Shown here: positions 1-9,112 of the stretch, one piece after another
How positions within the stretch are numbered: the first letter of the stretch is position 1
Layout of the letters: each line of letters begins with the position of its first letter
From: G020348185 sp964525045
Lineage (GTDB): Bacteria; Nitrospirota; Nitrospiria; Nitrospirales; UBA8639
Length of the DNA stretch: 64,000 nt
Assembly (NCBI GenBank): GCA_964525045.1
Contig: CAZGFD010000006.1
Location: 62,001-126,000 of the forward strand
Direction of reading: 5' to 3'
Made by a program: the position numbers and the translations under genes
The notes under the pieces: generated by a model
The model's input: only the letters and a program-made list of their open reading frames with translations
Told to the model about the DNA's origin: nothing
Database searches by the model: none

Positions 1-45
1 CAGCAATTATCAACCAGGAAGAAAAAGGGAGTGTAGACAATACAG

Positions 46-1746
46 TCAGCTATGCAGTTGTGCCTTTTCGATTTTTGCCCAGGAATCTCGTAAGGAAACG
101 GTCCGGTTAAAAACCAACCTCTCCTCAGTCGAATCTGCATCAACACAAAAATATCCCTGGCGTTCAAACTGAAATCGTTGCCCCGGGTGAGCCCCAGCAA
201 GACTTGGCTCGACCAAACACTCGGTCAACACTTGCAATGAAGCAGGGTTCAACCATGACCGGTAATCACCCCCTTGGTCTTCATCTCCCGGATTCGCCTT
301 GGTCAATAAGGACTCATACAGTCGAACTTCTGCAGGTTGGGCATGGTCGGCAGACACCCAGTGTAAGGTTCCTTTGACCCTACGCCCAGACTGACCCGAT
401 CCGCTCCGGGTTTCCGGATCATACCGGCAGCGTACCTCGATCACGTCACCCGTTTGTTCGTCCTTCACCACTCCGATACATCGGATGATATAGGCGTATC
501 TTAGACGAACCTCCTGGCCTGGAGCCAATCGAAAAAATTTTTTGGGCGGATCCTCCCTGAAATCATCACGTTCAATATAGACGACTCGAGAAAACGGGAC
601 GTTCCGAGATCCCATACTGGAATCTTCCGGATTGTTGACGGCTTCCATTTCCTCAACTTGCCCTTCGGGATAGTTTTCAATAACGACACGCAAAGGACAC
701 AAGATGGCCATAACCCGAGGAGCGCGTAGATTTAAATCTTCCCGAAGTGTATGTTCAAGCAACGCCATTTCAATGACACCATCCCGCTTGGCAACTCCGA
801 TTCGCTCACAAAAGTCCCGTATAGATTCAGGGGTATACCCGCGACGCCGGAGACCCTTGAGGGTCGGAAGCCGCGGATCATCCCACCCCTTGACATGACC
901 TTCCTCCACGAGTTGGAGAAGCTTCCGTTTACTCATCACCGTATAGTTCAAATTTAAACGAGCAAATTCAATTTGTTGAGAATGACAGCTGACTTCACAT
1001 TCCTCGAGCACCCAATCATATAAAGGACGATGATCCTCAAATTCCAAAGTACAGAGGGAGTGAGTAATACCTTCTAAGGAATCGGAAAGCGGGTGTGCGA
1101 AGTCATAGGTCGGGTAGATGCTCCAGGAATTCCCTGTTCTGTAATGATCAACGCGTCGAATACGGTACAACGTGGGATCACGAAGGTTCATGTTGGGGGA
1201 AGCCATATCAATTTTTGCTCGAAGGACGTAAGCACCGTCCTCAAACTCCCCTCCCCGCATTCTCGCAAACAGGTCGAGGTTTTCTTCAATAGACCGATTC
1301 CGGAAAGGACTATCCTTCCCAGGATCAGTCAACGTTCCACGAGCCGCACGAATGTCCTCCGCGCTAAGACTGTCCACATAAGCTTTTCCTTTTTGAATAA
1401 GGGTGACGGCGAACCCATAGAGCCGTTCGAAGTAGTCGGAAGCATGAAACAGCCGACCTTCCCAATCAAAGCCTAGCCACCGGACATCTTCTTGAATGGA
1501 TTTCACATATTCTTCACTCTCAGTGCTGGGATTCGTATCATCGAACCGAAGATTACAAAGGCCTTGATTTTCTTTCGCAATACCAAAATTCAGACATATG
1601 GATTTGGCATGACCAATATGCAGGTACCCATTGGGTTCCGGTGGAAAACGCGTATGCACATGTCCGCCGAATTTTCCAGACTGCCTATCTTGAGCGACTA
1701 TCGTGCGAATAAAGTCTGCAGAAGGGAAAGGGTTGGGAGAACTCAT
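46..1746 (-). CDS. glnS: Glutaminyl-tRNA synthetase
   Basis: Charges tRNA-Gln with glutamine in the cytoplasm. The 566-residue protein is close to the usual length. Class I synthetase signatures are present: HIGH at residues 43-46 after PPEPNGYL, and the KMSKS-equivalent VMSKR with its Met at 271. The Rossmann catalytic half is followed by the beta-barrel anticodon-binding half from about residue 340. The ATG at 1746 has AAGGA seven bases upstream. It could in principle be a GluRS of the GlnRS-like branch, but the N-terminal and central sequence is GlnRS-like throughout. It stands alone, with a heptamer repeat just upstream. The product is firmly recognised; nothing on regulation is visible. 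Confidence 0.96.
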   Translation of the reverse strand: MSSPNPFPSADFIRTIVAQDRQSGKFGGHVHTRFPPEPNGYLHIGHAKSICLNFGIAKENQGLCNLRFDDTNPSTESEEYVKSIQEDVRWLGFDWEGRLFHASDYFERLYGFAVTLIQKGKAYVDSLSAEDIRAARGTLTDPGKDSPFRNRSIEENLDLFARMRGGEFEDGAYVLRAKIDMASPNMNLRDPTLYRIRRVDHYRTGNSWSIYPTYDFAHPLSDSLEGITHSLCTLEFEDHRPLYDWVLEECEVSCHSQQIEFARLNLNYTVMSKRKLLQLVEEGHVKGWDDPRLPTLKGLRRRGYTPESIRDFCERIGVAKRDGVIEMALLEHTLREDLNLRAPRVMAILCPLRVVIENYPEGQVEEMEAVNNPEDSSMGSRNVPFSRVVYIERDDFREDPPKKFFRLAPGQEVRLRYAYIIRCIGVVKDEQTGDVIEVRCRYDPETRSGSGQSGRRVKGTLHWVSADHAQPAEVRLYESLLTKANPGDEDQGGDYRSWLNPASLQVLTECLVEPSLAGAHPGQRFQFERQGYFCVDADSTEERLVFNRTVSLRDSWAKIEKAQLHS

Positions 1747-1861
1747 GGAAGATTCCTTTAATTGCCAATTATTTCCAAAATTAAAAAACCCTAAATACCA
1801 CTTTTTGTCTCGACAGGCCCACTATAACACAGGAAGTATTGAAAAAGGCTGCGCAATCGCA

Positions 1862-1944
1862 GTTTCTGGTTTCAGGTTCCAAGTTTCAAGCACAACAAAG
1901 AACATTCTCTCTTTTTTTCACCTGAAACGTGAAACCTGAAACTT
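1862..1944. repeat. Heptamer-periodic inverted repeat (copy a)
   Basis: The left arm (1862-1890) is built of 7-base units of the form GTTTCNG, one of them GTTCCAA. The right arm (1919-1944) is the reverse complement of a similar run. They are separated by about 28 bases rich in C and T. The arms could pair into an imperfect hairpin. It lies between glnS and the ROK kinase gene, upstream of the glnS start. It belongs to a family with copies near 24.5, 40.7, 43.9, 59.3 and 61.7 kb. Confidence 0.75.
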
Positions 1945-1997
1945 ATTCACCATTTGCTGTTAGGAGTATGAAAAAATATCACCATGAAAAGGCGATT

Positions 1998-2894
1998 TTA
2001 TTTTGGCCATAGCCAAGCAGCTCCACGTACCCCCGAAGAATCTCCATGTTTTGCAGGGACAAGCTTCGTATCTACCTGGTCCGAGAACACCCAGGTATTC
2101 CATAACTTCGGAACATTCTCATAGAGGCGGTCAAGGTGAGATAATCCGCCGCCCAATACAATTACGTCAGGATCCACAATATTCATCACGGTCGCTAACC
2201 CCCGGGCTAAACGCCTTTCATATACGCCAAAATATTTCTCTGCCTGCAGGTCGCCGTTTAAGGCCCGCGCATAAATTTCCCGAGGCGGAAGATCTTTCCC
2301 CGTTTCACGGAAAAACCCACGTTGCAACCCGGGACCGGAAAGGAATGTTTCCAGACATCCCTTGCGGCCGCAATAGCAGGCTGGGCCCGGACGTTCCTCA
2401 TCTTCGGGCCAAGGCAACGGATTATGACCCCATTCTCCAACAATGGCATTTGGTCCTGTTATGGGGCACCCCTGCCAACACAATCCCCCTCCGACTCCGG
2501 TACCGAGGATCACACCGAAAACCATTCTGGCACCTACCCCGGCTCCATCTGTCGATTCAGAAACGGTGAAACAATCTGCATCATTGGCCAACCGTACGGA
2601 ACGTTCAAGTCGGGCATTTAAATCTTCCTGGAGAGGTTGCCCAATTAACCAAACCGAATTCGCATTCTTGATGAGACCCGTGGCTGGCGATACAACCCCC
2701 GGAATACCCACCCCCACATTGGCACATATCCCGAAGGTCTTTTCAATTTCTTGGACAAGCTGGCAAACAGCATTGACGGTTGCGACATAATCATGACGGG
2801 GGGTCTGGAATCGAAGGCGCACAAGCTCATCGCCATGCTCATTTAACAAAATGCCTTCAATTTTGGTCCCACCGACATCAATGCCAATTCGCAT
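1998..2894 (-). CDS. mak: ROK-family sugar kinase (Mak fructokinase-like)
   Basis: ATP-dependent hexose kinase of the ROK family, cytoplasmic; the sequence resembles the E. coli fructokinase/mannokinase Mak along its full length, including the C-terminal KHGDSSGVRGAAWLWP stretch. The N-terminal DVGGTKIE phosphate-binding motif is at residues 6-13, the catalytic Asp is D105 in LANDADC, and the ROK zinc motif CxCGxxGC lies at 173-180 with EWGHNPL just before it. The length of 298 residues is typical. It is divergent from the OFOR operon, and an inverted repeat sits 43 bases upstream of its start. Substrate (fructose, glucose or mannose) cannot be fixed from sequence. Confidence 0.88.
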   Translation of the reverse strand: MRIGIDVGGTKIEGILLNEHGDELVRLRFQTPRHDYVATVNAVCQLVQEIEKTFGICANVGVGIPGVVSPATGLIKNANSVWLIGQPLQEDLNARLERSVRLANDADCFTVSESTDGAGVGARMVFGVILGTGVGGGLCWQGCPITGPNAIVGEWGHNPLPWPEDEERPGPACYCGRKGCLETFLSGPGLQRGFFRETGKDLPPREIYARALNGDLQAEKYFGVYERRLARGLATVMNIVDPDVIVLGGGLSHLDRLYENVPKLWNTWVFSDQVDTKLVPAKHGDSSGVRGAAWLWPK

Positions 2895-2936
2895 TCCCCT
2901 AATCCTTTCCTAAGAAGTGGCTGCCTCTCCGGAATA

Positions 2937-2964
2937 TGCAATAAAAAATGAACCTTTTATTGCA
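2937..2964. promoter_or_regulatory. Perfect 10-bp inverted repeat upstream of ROK kinase
   Basis: Arms TGCAATAAAA (2937-2946) and TTTTATTGCA (2955-2964) are exact reverse complements around an 8-base spacer. A second perfect 12-bp palindrome, TGAATGCATTCA, follows at 2969-2980. Both lie in the divergent region between the kinase (starts 2894, minus) and the OFOR operon (plus). Position and symmetry suggest a regulator binding site. No cognate regulator is encoded beside it. Confidence 0.45.
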
Positions 2965-2980
2965 ATGATGAATGCATTCA

Positions 2981-3307
2981 GAGACTAAACCTCAATCGGA
3001 CCTTGTTTCGACAAAATGGGGAAATTTTCGACAGTAGGCGAAAAGCACATTGTGGCAAGCCTCTACAATGCGGCCAAACGACATAACGGCTGCCTCCATC
3101 TCTCCATATCTTCTCTTCAACTTTCAATACCGCCATTTCCGCCTGGGCCCGATCACATCCATACCCGTTCGGACAAACAAAAAGGAAGATGAGCCATTCC
3201 CTCTCATTGGTGGATTCAGATGGGCACGAAACTTGATAATCTTCTTAATGGGGATCATCAACAATGAGGTTCTATTCTCTCAACGTTGTGAACAATCAAC
3301 CCTCGTG
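2981..3307. other. Leader region of the OFOR operon, no gene supported
   Basis: An open frame continues upstream of the gamma subunit start as far as 3050. Its predicted residues (Phe/Arg-rich, with no match to the OFOR gamma N-terminus) do not look like protein. I treat it as non-coding leader. No clear sigma-70 promoter was recognised. Confidence 0.5.
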
Positions 3308-3880
3308 ATGATACAAATTCGTATTCATGGGCGTGGCGGTCAAGGTGTGGTCACGGCTGCTGAAATCCTTTCCATCGCGGCGTTTGTCGATGGAAAGCAT
3401 GCTCAAGCCTTTCCAAGTTTTGGATCTGAGCGAACTGGGGCACCCGTTATGGCCTTTTGTCGCATCAATGAAAAGCCCATTCGTACCCGTGAGCCGGTAT
3501 TCACTCCCAATGTCTTACTTCTCCAAGATTCGACCTTACTTCATCAAATGGATGTCTTTGGTGGACTATCTTCTCAGGGACAAGTGTTGATAAATTCGTC
3601 CAGAAGCCTACACGATCTTCACCTCACTGAATTTCTTGAAGTGCACTCCACAATCAAAATTTACACCCTACCCGCTTCGGAGATAGCGATAAAACATCTG
3701 GGGCGTCCCTTGGCAAATGCCGCTCTTATCGCGGGATTCGCCAGAATGTCCGGTGCCTTGAGTCAATCGGGGATAGAAAAATCTATAACACAGAAATTTT
3801 CCGGTGCGCTTGGCGAAAAAAATGTCAACATAGCCAAAGAAGCGTACGCGTATATGGCCTCACTCATGGCTTCTGCCTGA
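3308..3880 (+). CDS. 2-oxoacid:ferredoxin oxidoreductase, gamma subunit
   Basis: Gamma subunit of a pyruvate- or 2-oxoglutarate:ferredoxin oxidoreductase (PorG/KorC type), which interconverts 2-oxoacid plus CoA and acyl-CoA plus CO2 with ferredoxin. The 190-residue protein begins with the family's MIQIRIHGRGGQG nucleotide-binding turn and continues with the conserved FPSFGSERTGAPV stretch near residue 40. I chose the ATG at 3308 because the diagnostic motif starts there; GTG at 3305 is an alternative, and the upstream in-frame extension to 3050 looks non-coding. The stop is 10 bases before the alpha gene, with AGAGGA between, so the two are co-transcribed. The substrate is not resolved. Confidence 0.9.
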   Translation: MIQIRIHGRGGQGVVTAAEILSIAAFVDGKHAQAFPSFGSERTGAPVMAFCRINEKPIRTREPVFTPNVLLLQDSTLLHQMDVFGGLSSQGQVLINSSRSLHDLHLTEFLEVHSTIKIYTLPASEIAIKHLGRPLANAALIAGFARMSGALSQSGIEKSITQKFSGALGEKNVNIAKEAYAYMASLMASA

Positions 3881-3890
3881 AGAGGACCCA

Positions 3891-5144
3891 ATGAGACAAC
3901 AAATTGAAGGGTCACAAGCTGTCGCCCAAGCCGTTGCATTGTGTCGGCCCGAGGTGATGGCTTGCTATCCCATCTCCCCTCAAACTCATATTGTAGAGGC
4001 CCTTTCCCGAAAAGTGAAAGCGGGCGAGATCGGAAATTGTCAATTTCTCAATGTCGAGTCAGAGTTTGGAGCCCTCAGCGTCCTCATCGGAGCATCCGCC
4101 ATGGGGGCAAGAACGTACACGGCCACCACCAGCCAAGGTCTTCTGTTCATGGCGGAAGCCGTTTACAATGCCGCAGGTCTTGGACTTCCCATTGTCATGA
4201 CCATTGCCAACCGAGCAGTGGGCGCACCCATTAATATTTGGAATGATCATTCAGACAGCATGGCCATGCGGGATTCCGGATGGATCCAATTATTCGCAGA
4301 AGACAATCAGGAAGCTCTCGATCTTCATATTCAAGCCTTTCGGTTGGCAGAGAACCTGAGTTGTCCGGTGATGGTCTGTATGGACGGCTATGTTTTGACC
4401 CATGCCTTTGAGCCGGTCGATATCCCGACTCAGGAGGCAGTGGATGGCTTTCTCCCACCCTATGTGCCCATTCAAGTCCTTGATCCGGCTGATCCCATTT
4501 CAATTGGCGCAATGGTCGGGCCGGAAGCATACGCCGAAGTACGGTATCTGGCTCATCACAAACATCTGCGTGCTCTGGAAGAAATTCCACAGCTTCAGTC
4601 AGAATTCCAGAGGCACATCGGCCGAGAATCGGGTGGTCTCCTGGAACCCTATCACGCCGAAGAGGCCGAAACACTCATTGTGGCCTTGGGATCCGTAAAT
4701 GGAACCATTAAAGATGCCGTGGATGAGTTACAGGACGAAGGGCTGGCAGTCGGATCTATTAAATTAACTTCTTATCGACCCTTTCCTTCAAGAGCGTTGA
4801 AACAAGCCGTGGGAAAGGCCAAACGGGTGATCGTGGTCGAAAAGGATTTATCTGTCGGTAAAGGTGGAATTGTGTCGGCCAATGTCAAAATGGCTCTGCA
4901 AGGGTTACAAACCACCGTCATGACGGTCATTGCGGGTTTAGGCGGACGGGCCATTCCACAACAATCGATCATGAGAATGGTTCGCCAGGCTGGCAAAGAA
5001 GGGTTGGAAGAACCGCATTTTCTTGATCTCAATTGGGATGTTGTGAACAATGAATTCGTCCGGCAGCAAGCTAAACGACGATCCGGTCCAGTTCCAGAGC
5101 ACATCCTTCGCGAGGCAGGACCGTTTGGAGTGAAGATAAAATGA
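3891..5144 (+). CDS. 2-oxoacid:ferredoxin oxidoreductase, alpha subunit
   Basis: Alpha subunit (pyrimidine-binding thiamine-diphosphate half plus transketolase C-terminal domain), 417 residues, the usual length of PorA. Seen in sequence: GSQAVAQAVALCRPEVMACYPISPQT at the start, typical of the family; the VESEFGALSVLIGASAMGARTYTATTSQGL block near residues 60-85; and the C-terminal domain from about 255. Second gene of the gamma-alpha-beta-GltD set. In Nitrospirota such enzymes run in the reductive direction for CO2 fixation; that role is inferred from context. Confidence 0.93.
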   Translation: MRQQIEGSQAVAQAVALCRPEVMACYPISPQTHIVEALSRKVKAGEIGNCQFLNVESEFGALSVLIGASAMGARTYTATTSQGLLFMAEAVYNAAGLGLPIVMTIANRAVGAPINIWNDHSDSMAMRDSGWIQLFAEDNQEALDLHIQAFRLAENLSCPVMVCMDGYVLTHAFEPVDIPTQEAVDGFLPPYVPIQVLDPADPISIGAMVGPEAYAEVRYLAHHKHLRALEEIPQLQSEFQRHIGRESGGLLEPYHAEEAETLIVALGSVNGTIKDAVDELQDEGLAVGSIKLTSYRPFPSRALKQAVGKAKRVIVVEKDLSVGKGGIVSANVKMALQGLQTTVMTVIAGLGGRAIPQQSIMRMVRQAGKEGLEEPHFLDLNWDVVNNEFVRQQAKRRSGPVPEHILREAGPFGVKIK

Positions 5145-5190
5145 ACGGGGCGAGGGAATAACAGGAGGGAACATTTCAAAAGGACTTACC

Positions 5191-6198
5191 ATGCTTTATC
5201 AACGAATTAAATTTTATCAAACAGGAACCTTCACCGTCGGGAATCGCTTACTGGACGATGCCGATCGCACGGTGCAATCACGAATGGATCGGACAAACTC
5301 TCTCAATTCCGGCCACCGTGCCTGCCAAGGCTGCGGTGAAGCACTGGGGGCTCGTTATGCCATCGATGCAGCCATGCGCATGACCAATAAGCAATTGGTA
5401 GCCGTCAATGCCACCGGCTGTCTTGAAGTGTTTTCCAGTCCCTATCCAGAAAGTGCCTGGCAGATTCCCTGGTTGCATTCGCTATTTGGCAACGCTCCAG
5501 CGGTGGCGAGCGGCGTGGCTGCAGCGTTACGAGCGAAGGGGAAATCTCATGTAAGAGTCATTGCGCAAGGAGGCGACGGCGCCACAGTGGATATTGGGTT
5601 TGGCTGTCTTTCGGGAATGTTCGAACGCAATGATGACGTACTCTATATCTGTTATGACAATGAGGCCTACATGAATACCGGAGTGCAACGCTCAGGGTCC
5701 ACACCGCAAAGGGCATGGACCAATACCACCCAAGCCGTAGGTTCTGAACCGGGAAATCCCGTGGGTGTCGGAAAGAATGTTCCCCGCATTGCGATGGCCC
5801 ATGGTATTCCGTACGTGGCCACCGCTTCCGTCGCAGATTTGCATGACCTGGAAGCCAAAGTCACGAAAGGGATGAGTATTCACGGAGCGCGGTATATCCA
5901 TATTCACGTCCCCTGCCCCCTTGGTTGGAAATCTGATCCCGCGCATACCATGAAAGTCGCTCGTCTAGCAGTAGAGAGCGGCTTGTTCCCATTATTTCAA
6001 GCCGAATATGGACAGGTCACCGATCGGACACCAATCCGAAGAAAAATGCCGGTGGAACGGTACCTGGCACTCCAAGGCCGGTTCAAACATTTATTCAACC
6101 CACCCGACACACAGGCTATTGCCGCGATTCAAGCCCTCGCAGATACCAATATTCAAACCTACAATTTGTTTCCGGCAGAAAATCACCATGGAACGTAA
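5191..6198 (+). CDS. 2-oxoacid:ferredoxin oxidoreductase, beta subunit
   Basis: Beta subunit carrying the thiamine-diphosphate site and an iron-sulfur cluster, 335 residues. The CxxC pair is C45/C48, a further Cys is C77, and a Cys in VPCPLGW near residue 242 completes the likely 4Fe-4S set. The ThDP/Mg motif is GDG at 128-130 with Asn157 in YDNEAYMNTG. The start has AAAAGGA about six bases upstream. Its last 11 bases overlap the next gene, indicating translational coupling to the flavoprotein. Together with the two preceding genes it forms the core enzyme. Confidence 0.93.
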   Translation: MLYQRIKFYQTGTFTVGNRLLDDADRTVQSRMDRTNSLNSGHRACQGCGEALGARYAIDAAMRMTNKQLVAVNATGCLEVFSSPYPESAWQIPWLHSLFGNAPAVASGVAAALRAKGKSHVRVIAQGGDGATVDIGFGCLSGMFERNDDVLYICYDNEAYMNTGVQRSGSTPQRAWTNTTQAVGSEPGNPVGVGKNVPRIAMAHGIPYVATASVADLHDLEAKVTKGMSIHGARYIHIHVPCPLGWKSDPAHTMKVARLAVESGLFPLFQAEYGQVTDRTPIRRKMPVERYLALQGRFKHLFNPPDTQAIAAIQALADTNIQTYNLFPAENHHGT

Positions 6199-7816
6199 AC
6201 CTTTTGCTATTACGCTGGATCCCAATTCGAGTTTGGCCAATCACACAGGCAATTGGCGTAACATGCGCCCTGTGTATGGAGAGCATCTCCCACCCTGCAA
6301 CCAAACCTGCCCCGCGGGAGAGAATATCCAAGGGTGGCTATTTCACGCGGAAGCCGGTGAGTACGAACTGGCCTGGCACAAGCTCATGGAAGACAATCCG
6401 TTTCCCGCCATTCATGGTCGGGTCTGTTACCATCCCTGTGAAACCGCATGCAATCGAGGATCCCTGGATGAAGCCGTGAGTATCCATGCCGTGGAACGAT
6501 TTCTAGGGGATCAGGCAATCCACCAAGGATGGAAGGTCGAACCTGGAACACCATCGGGAAAGAAGGTCCTTGTTGTGGGTGCAGGACCCAGCGGCCTCTC
6601 CGCAGCTTACCATCTCGCCCGATTTGGCCATGCCGTGACCATTTATGAGGCGGGGCCAAAGCCTGGTGGGATGATGCGGTTCGGTATTCCGAAGTACCGA
6701 TTACCTCGAGACGTCGTGGAGGCAGAAATCGCCAGGATTGAAGCCATGGGGGTATCTGTCCAGTCAAATCGGAAAGTTGAAGATCTGGAAAAGACAATTC
6801 AGAAGGAAGGGTTCAATGCTTGCTTTCTAGCCATCGGGGCCCATCTCAGCAAACGGGTGGATCTCCCAGGGCGTGATGCGGGGCGAATGGTAGATGCCCT
6901 CGCATTTTTACGAAGTATGGAGAGCGGTTCACCTCCTAAGATCGGGCGGCGTGTCGCGGTGTATGGGGGAGGGAACACGGCCATGGATGCAGCTCGTATA
7001 GCCAAACGGCTTGGAGCCCAGGAGACCATGATTATTTATCGCCGTGATCAAGAACATATGCCGGCACACGACTTTGAAATGGAAGAAGCCGTGGAAGAAG
7101 GTGTCCTGACAAAGTGGCTCCGAACAATCAAAAAGATGGATGACACTACGATAACCGTTGAGGAGATGGAACTGGATGAAAAAGGCTGGCCACAGCCGAC
7201 AGGAAGAATTGAGACTCTGGAAGCCGATACGCTAATTTTGGCACTTGGCCAGGAAGTTGACATGGCTTTTTTACAAAAATTACCAGGTCTGGAAATTTCC
7301 TCTGATGGGGTCATACAAGTCGATCAGACGATGATGACCGGTCGGGCTGGTGTGTTTGCCGGCGGGGATATGGTGCCAGCCGAACGAACGGTGACCGTTG
7401 CAACCGGCCATGGCAAAAAAGCCGCAAGGCACATCGATGCCTACTTACGCGGGATCCGTTATGTAAAACCTGACCAGAACCCCTTAGCCGCTTTTGAACG
7501 ATTGAACACATGGTATTACACGGATGCCGATCAAAGCCAGCAACCCTACCTGAACATGGCGCGGCGACAATCGAGTTTCGATGAAGTGGTAGGCGCCTTG
7601 GACGATACGACCGCGTTGCTGGAGGCAAGGCGATGCCTTTCCTGCGGCACGTGCTTCGAATGTGATAATTGTTACGGAATCTGTCCAGACAATGCTATTA
7701 TCAAGCTTGGTCCAGGCAAGCGATATGAAATCAATTATGAATATTGTAAGGGGTGCGGCCTTTGTGCAGAAGAATGCCCTTCCGGCGCCATCGACATGAT
7801 CAAAGAAGACCGTTAA
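6188..7816 (+). CDS. GltD-like FAD/NAD(P) oxidoreductase fused to a 2[4Fe-4S] ferredoxin
   Basis: Electron-transfer partner of the OFOR, 542 residues. Order: N-terminal Fe-S domain with C37/C41 and C80/C84/C88 (as in the glutamate synthase small subunit and dihydropyrimidine dehydrogenase); FAD fold GAGPSG at 131-136; NAD(P) fold GGGNT at 260-264; C-terminal ferredoxin module with Cys at 483, 486, 489, 492, 495, 499 and 520, 523, 526, 530. The ferredoxin module replaces the separate delta subunit of other OFORs. The ATG at 6188 overlaps the beta gene by 11 bases; the longer in-frame extension to 6008 lies wholly inside the beta gene and is rejected. The first ferredoxin stretch has an extra Cys, so ligand assignment is uncertain. 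Function with NAD(P)H is inferred. Confidence 0.9.
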   Translation: MERKPFAITLDPNSSLANHTGNWRNMRPVYGEHLPPCNQTCPAGENIQGWLFHAEAGEYELAWHKLMEDNPFPAIHGRVCYHPCETACNRGSLDEAVSIHAVERFLGDQAIHQGWKVEPGTPSGKKVLVVGAGPSGLSAAYHLARFGHAVTIYEAGPKPGGMMRFGIPKYRLPRDVVEAEIARIEAMGVSVQSNRKVEDLEKTIQKEGFNACFLAIGAHLSKRVDLPGRDAGRMVDALAFLRSMESGSPPKIGRRVAVYGGGNTAMDAARIAKRLGAQETMIIYRRDQEHMPAHDFEMEEAVEEGVLTKWLRTIKKMDDTTITVEEMELDEKGWPQPTGRIETLEADTLILALGQEVDMAFLQKLPGLEISSDGVIQVDQTMMTGRAGVFAGGDMVPAERTVTVATGHGKKAARHIDAYLRGIRYVKPDQNPLAAFERLNTWYYTDADQSQQPYLNMARRQSSFDEVVGALDDTTALLEARRCLSCGTCFECDNCYGICPDNAIIKLGPGKRYEINYEYCKGCGLCAEECPSGAIDMIKEDR

Positions 7817-7878
7817 AAAAGGATTCGACATATTGAGTTTTATTACTCAAACCTGCGCATGTTCCCTTTCCCTGATTT

Positions 7879-7900
7879 CTCTCCCCTTCGGAGGGGAGAG
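7879..7900. repeat. GC-rich palindrome, possible terminator of the OFOR operon
   Basis: CTCTCCCC and GGGGAGAG are exact inverted arms around TTCGGA. The palindrome is followed by GCGAAGGTGAGGGG, as in the copies near 15.5 kb. It lies 63 bases past the OFOR operon stop and has no T-tract, so it may be a dispersed repeat rather than a true terminator. Confidence 0.55.
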
Positions 7901-7986
7901 GCGAAGGTGAGGGGTGGTCGGCAACAGGACGCAAGACACCATTAAAAAGAAAATATGGAAACAGAAAATGGAAGGGAGTAGGGAAG

Positions 7987-8850
7987 ATGAAAACCCTTTT
8001 AGCTGTTGATGGATCTGAACAATCTTATGAAGCTGCACGCGCATTAACCGGGCTGGCTCCTGCGGAGGAGCTGACCATCCTCACTGTCGTCACCGTCCCC
8101 GGATTATCCTACCCCACACTCGGAGCAGGGTTGGCCAAAGACCTCTCCATGCAGGTGGAACAAGCCATGCGAGAGGAGGCAGAGAAACTTCTTGACCGGA
8201 CCGTCTCCCTCCTTCCTCCCCATCCCGGGCCAATGACCAAAAAGTTGGAATTGGGCGCACCCGCGGAAGTCATCCTGAATCTCGCAAAAAACCAGAATTG
8301 CGACCTTATTGTTTTGGGAGCCCGTGGCTTGGGACAATTCCGTGAACAAATGTTTGGCAGCGTATCACACCGTGTTATGACCCATGCACATTGTTCCACG
8401 CTCATTGTCAAGGGACATCTACGAAAAATTGACAACATCTTACTCCCGGTAGCGAATCAAGAAGATGGAGATGCGGCAGTGAACTTTCTCCAACAAAAGC
8501 CCTTTCGGGAATCCGCCAAAATCACTGTCCTCCATGTCATCCCCTTTTCGCAACCAGTGTGGCCGGTGGGAGCCTTGATTCCGGAAGATTTCAGGAAAGA
8601 AATGGTGGCACACGGAGAAGAGTTCACGGGAGGGATTGCTTCGACAATTGAGAAATTAGGTTATTCGGCACGAGGGGAAGCCGTCATGGGCGCCCCTTCA
8701 TTCAGTATCGCAGACGAAGTGGCCGCCAATGACCCGGATCTTATTCTCATGCGATCACACAGCCGGTCCGGCATCAGCCGATTCCTCCTAGGGAGCGTCT
8801 CACACTCGGTGGTTCATCACACCAACTCCTCGATTCTGTTGGTTCGGTGA
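7987..8850 (+). CDS. Tandem UspA universal stress protein
   Basis: Cytoplasmic stress protein of two fused UspA domains (about 1-140 and 145-287). Each domain ends with the ATP-binding G-2x-G-9x-G-S pattern: GARGLGQFREQMFGS in the first, and a variant SHSRSGISRFLLGS in the second. The first domain keeps the full glycine set, so nucleotide binding is likely there. The ATG at 7987 has GGGAGTAGGGAAG upstream. The closest relative in the window by layout is the protein at 61760-62623, which shares the opening LAVDGSE/P pattern. Its exact role is unknown. Confidence 0.9.
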   Translation: MKTLLAVDGSEQSYEAARALTGLAPAEELTILTVVTVPGLSYPTLGAGLAKDLSMQVEQAMREEAEKLLDRTVSLLPPHPGPMTKKLELGAPAEVILNLAKNQNCDLIVLGARGLGQFREQMFGSVSHRVMTHAHCSTLIVKGHLRKIDNILLPVANQEDGDAAVNFLQQKPFRESAKITVLHVIPFSQPVWPVGALIPEDFRKEMVAHGEEFTGGIASTIEKLGYSARGEAVMGAPSFSIADEVAANDPDLILMRSHSRSGISRFLLGSVSHSVVHHTNSSILLVR

Positions 8851-8982
8851 TAGCTGGACGGTTGGTGAACCAAAAATAGAAGTTAAAACTTCATGTGACT
8901 GAACCAGGGCAATACGTACCCGCGCTCCTCCTTATTTTTCATCTGAACTCAACATCTGTCTTTTAAACCCCTCCTTTTTCTT

Positions 8983-8991
8983 TGATAGAAT
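8983..8991 (+). promoter_or_regulatory. Extended -10 promoter element for mgtE
   Basis: TGA directly before TAGAAT gives an extended -10 (TGnTAGAAT), 122 bases before the mgtE start. The -35 region at 8963-8968 (TTAAAC) matches only weakly. I saw no Mg-sensing riboswitch fold in the leader, though I could not fold it. Confidence 0.35.
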
Positions 8992-9112
8992 CCCCGGAAT
9001 TTTTAGGAAACCTTACATTTGGCCTTGAGTCTGAGGCTCGTTCTATTGATAATGGCCGTAAAGGAGATTCCATCACAGCATTGAACTCCACAGGTATGGG
9101 AGGCCATTGAGC

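Noticed and set aside
2003..2569. 188-codon plus-strand open frame
   Set aside because: It is the shadow of the ROK kinase gene, with no ribosome site and no recognisable motif.
3050..3307. In-frame N-terminal extension of the OFOR gamma subunit
   Set aside because: The residues do not resemble any gamma subunit, and the family motif MIQIRIHGRGGQG begins exactly at 3308.
6008..6187. Sixty-residue extension of the GltD-ferredoxin protein
   Set aside because: It lies entirely inside the beta subunit gene in another frame; the ATG at 6188 fits the family start.
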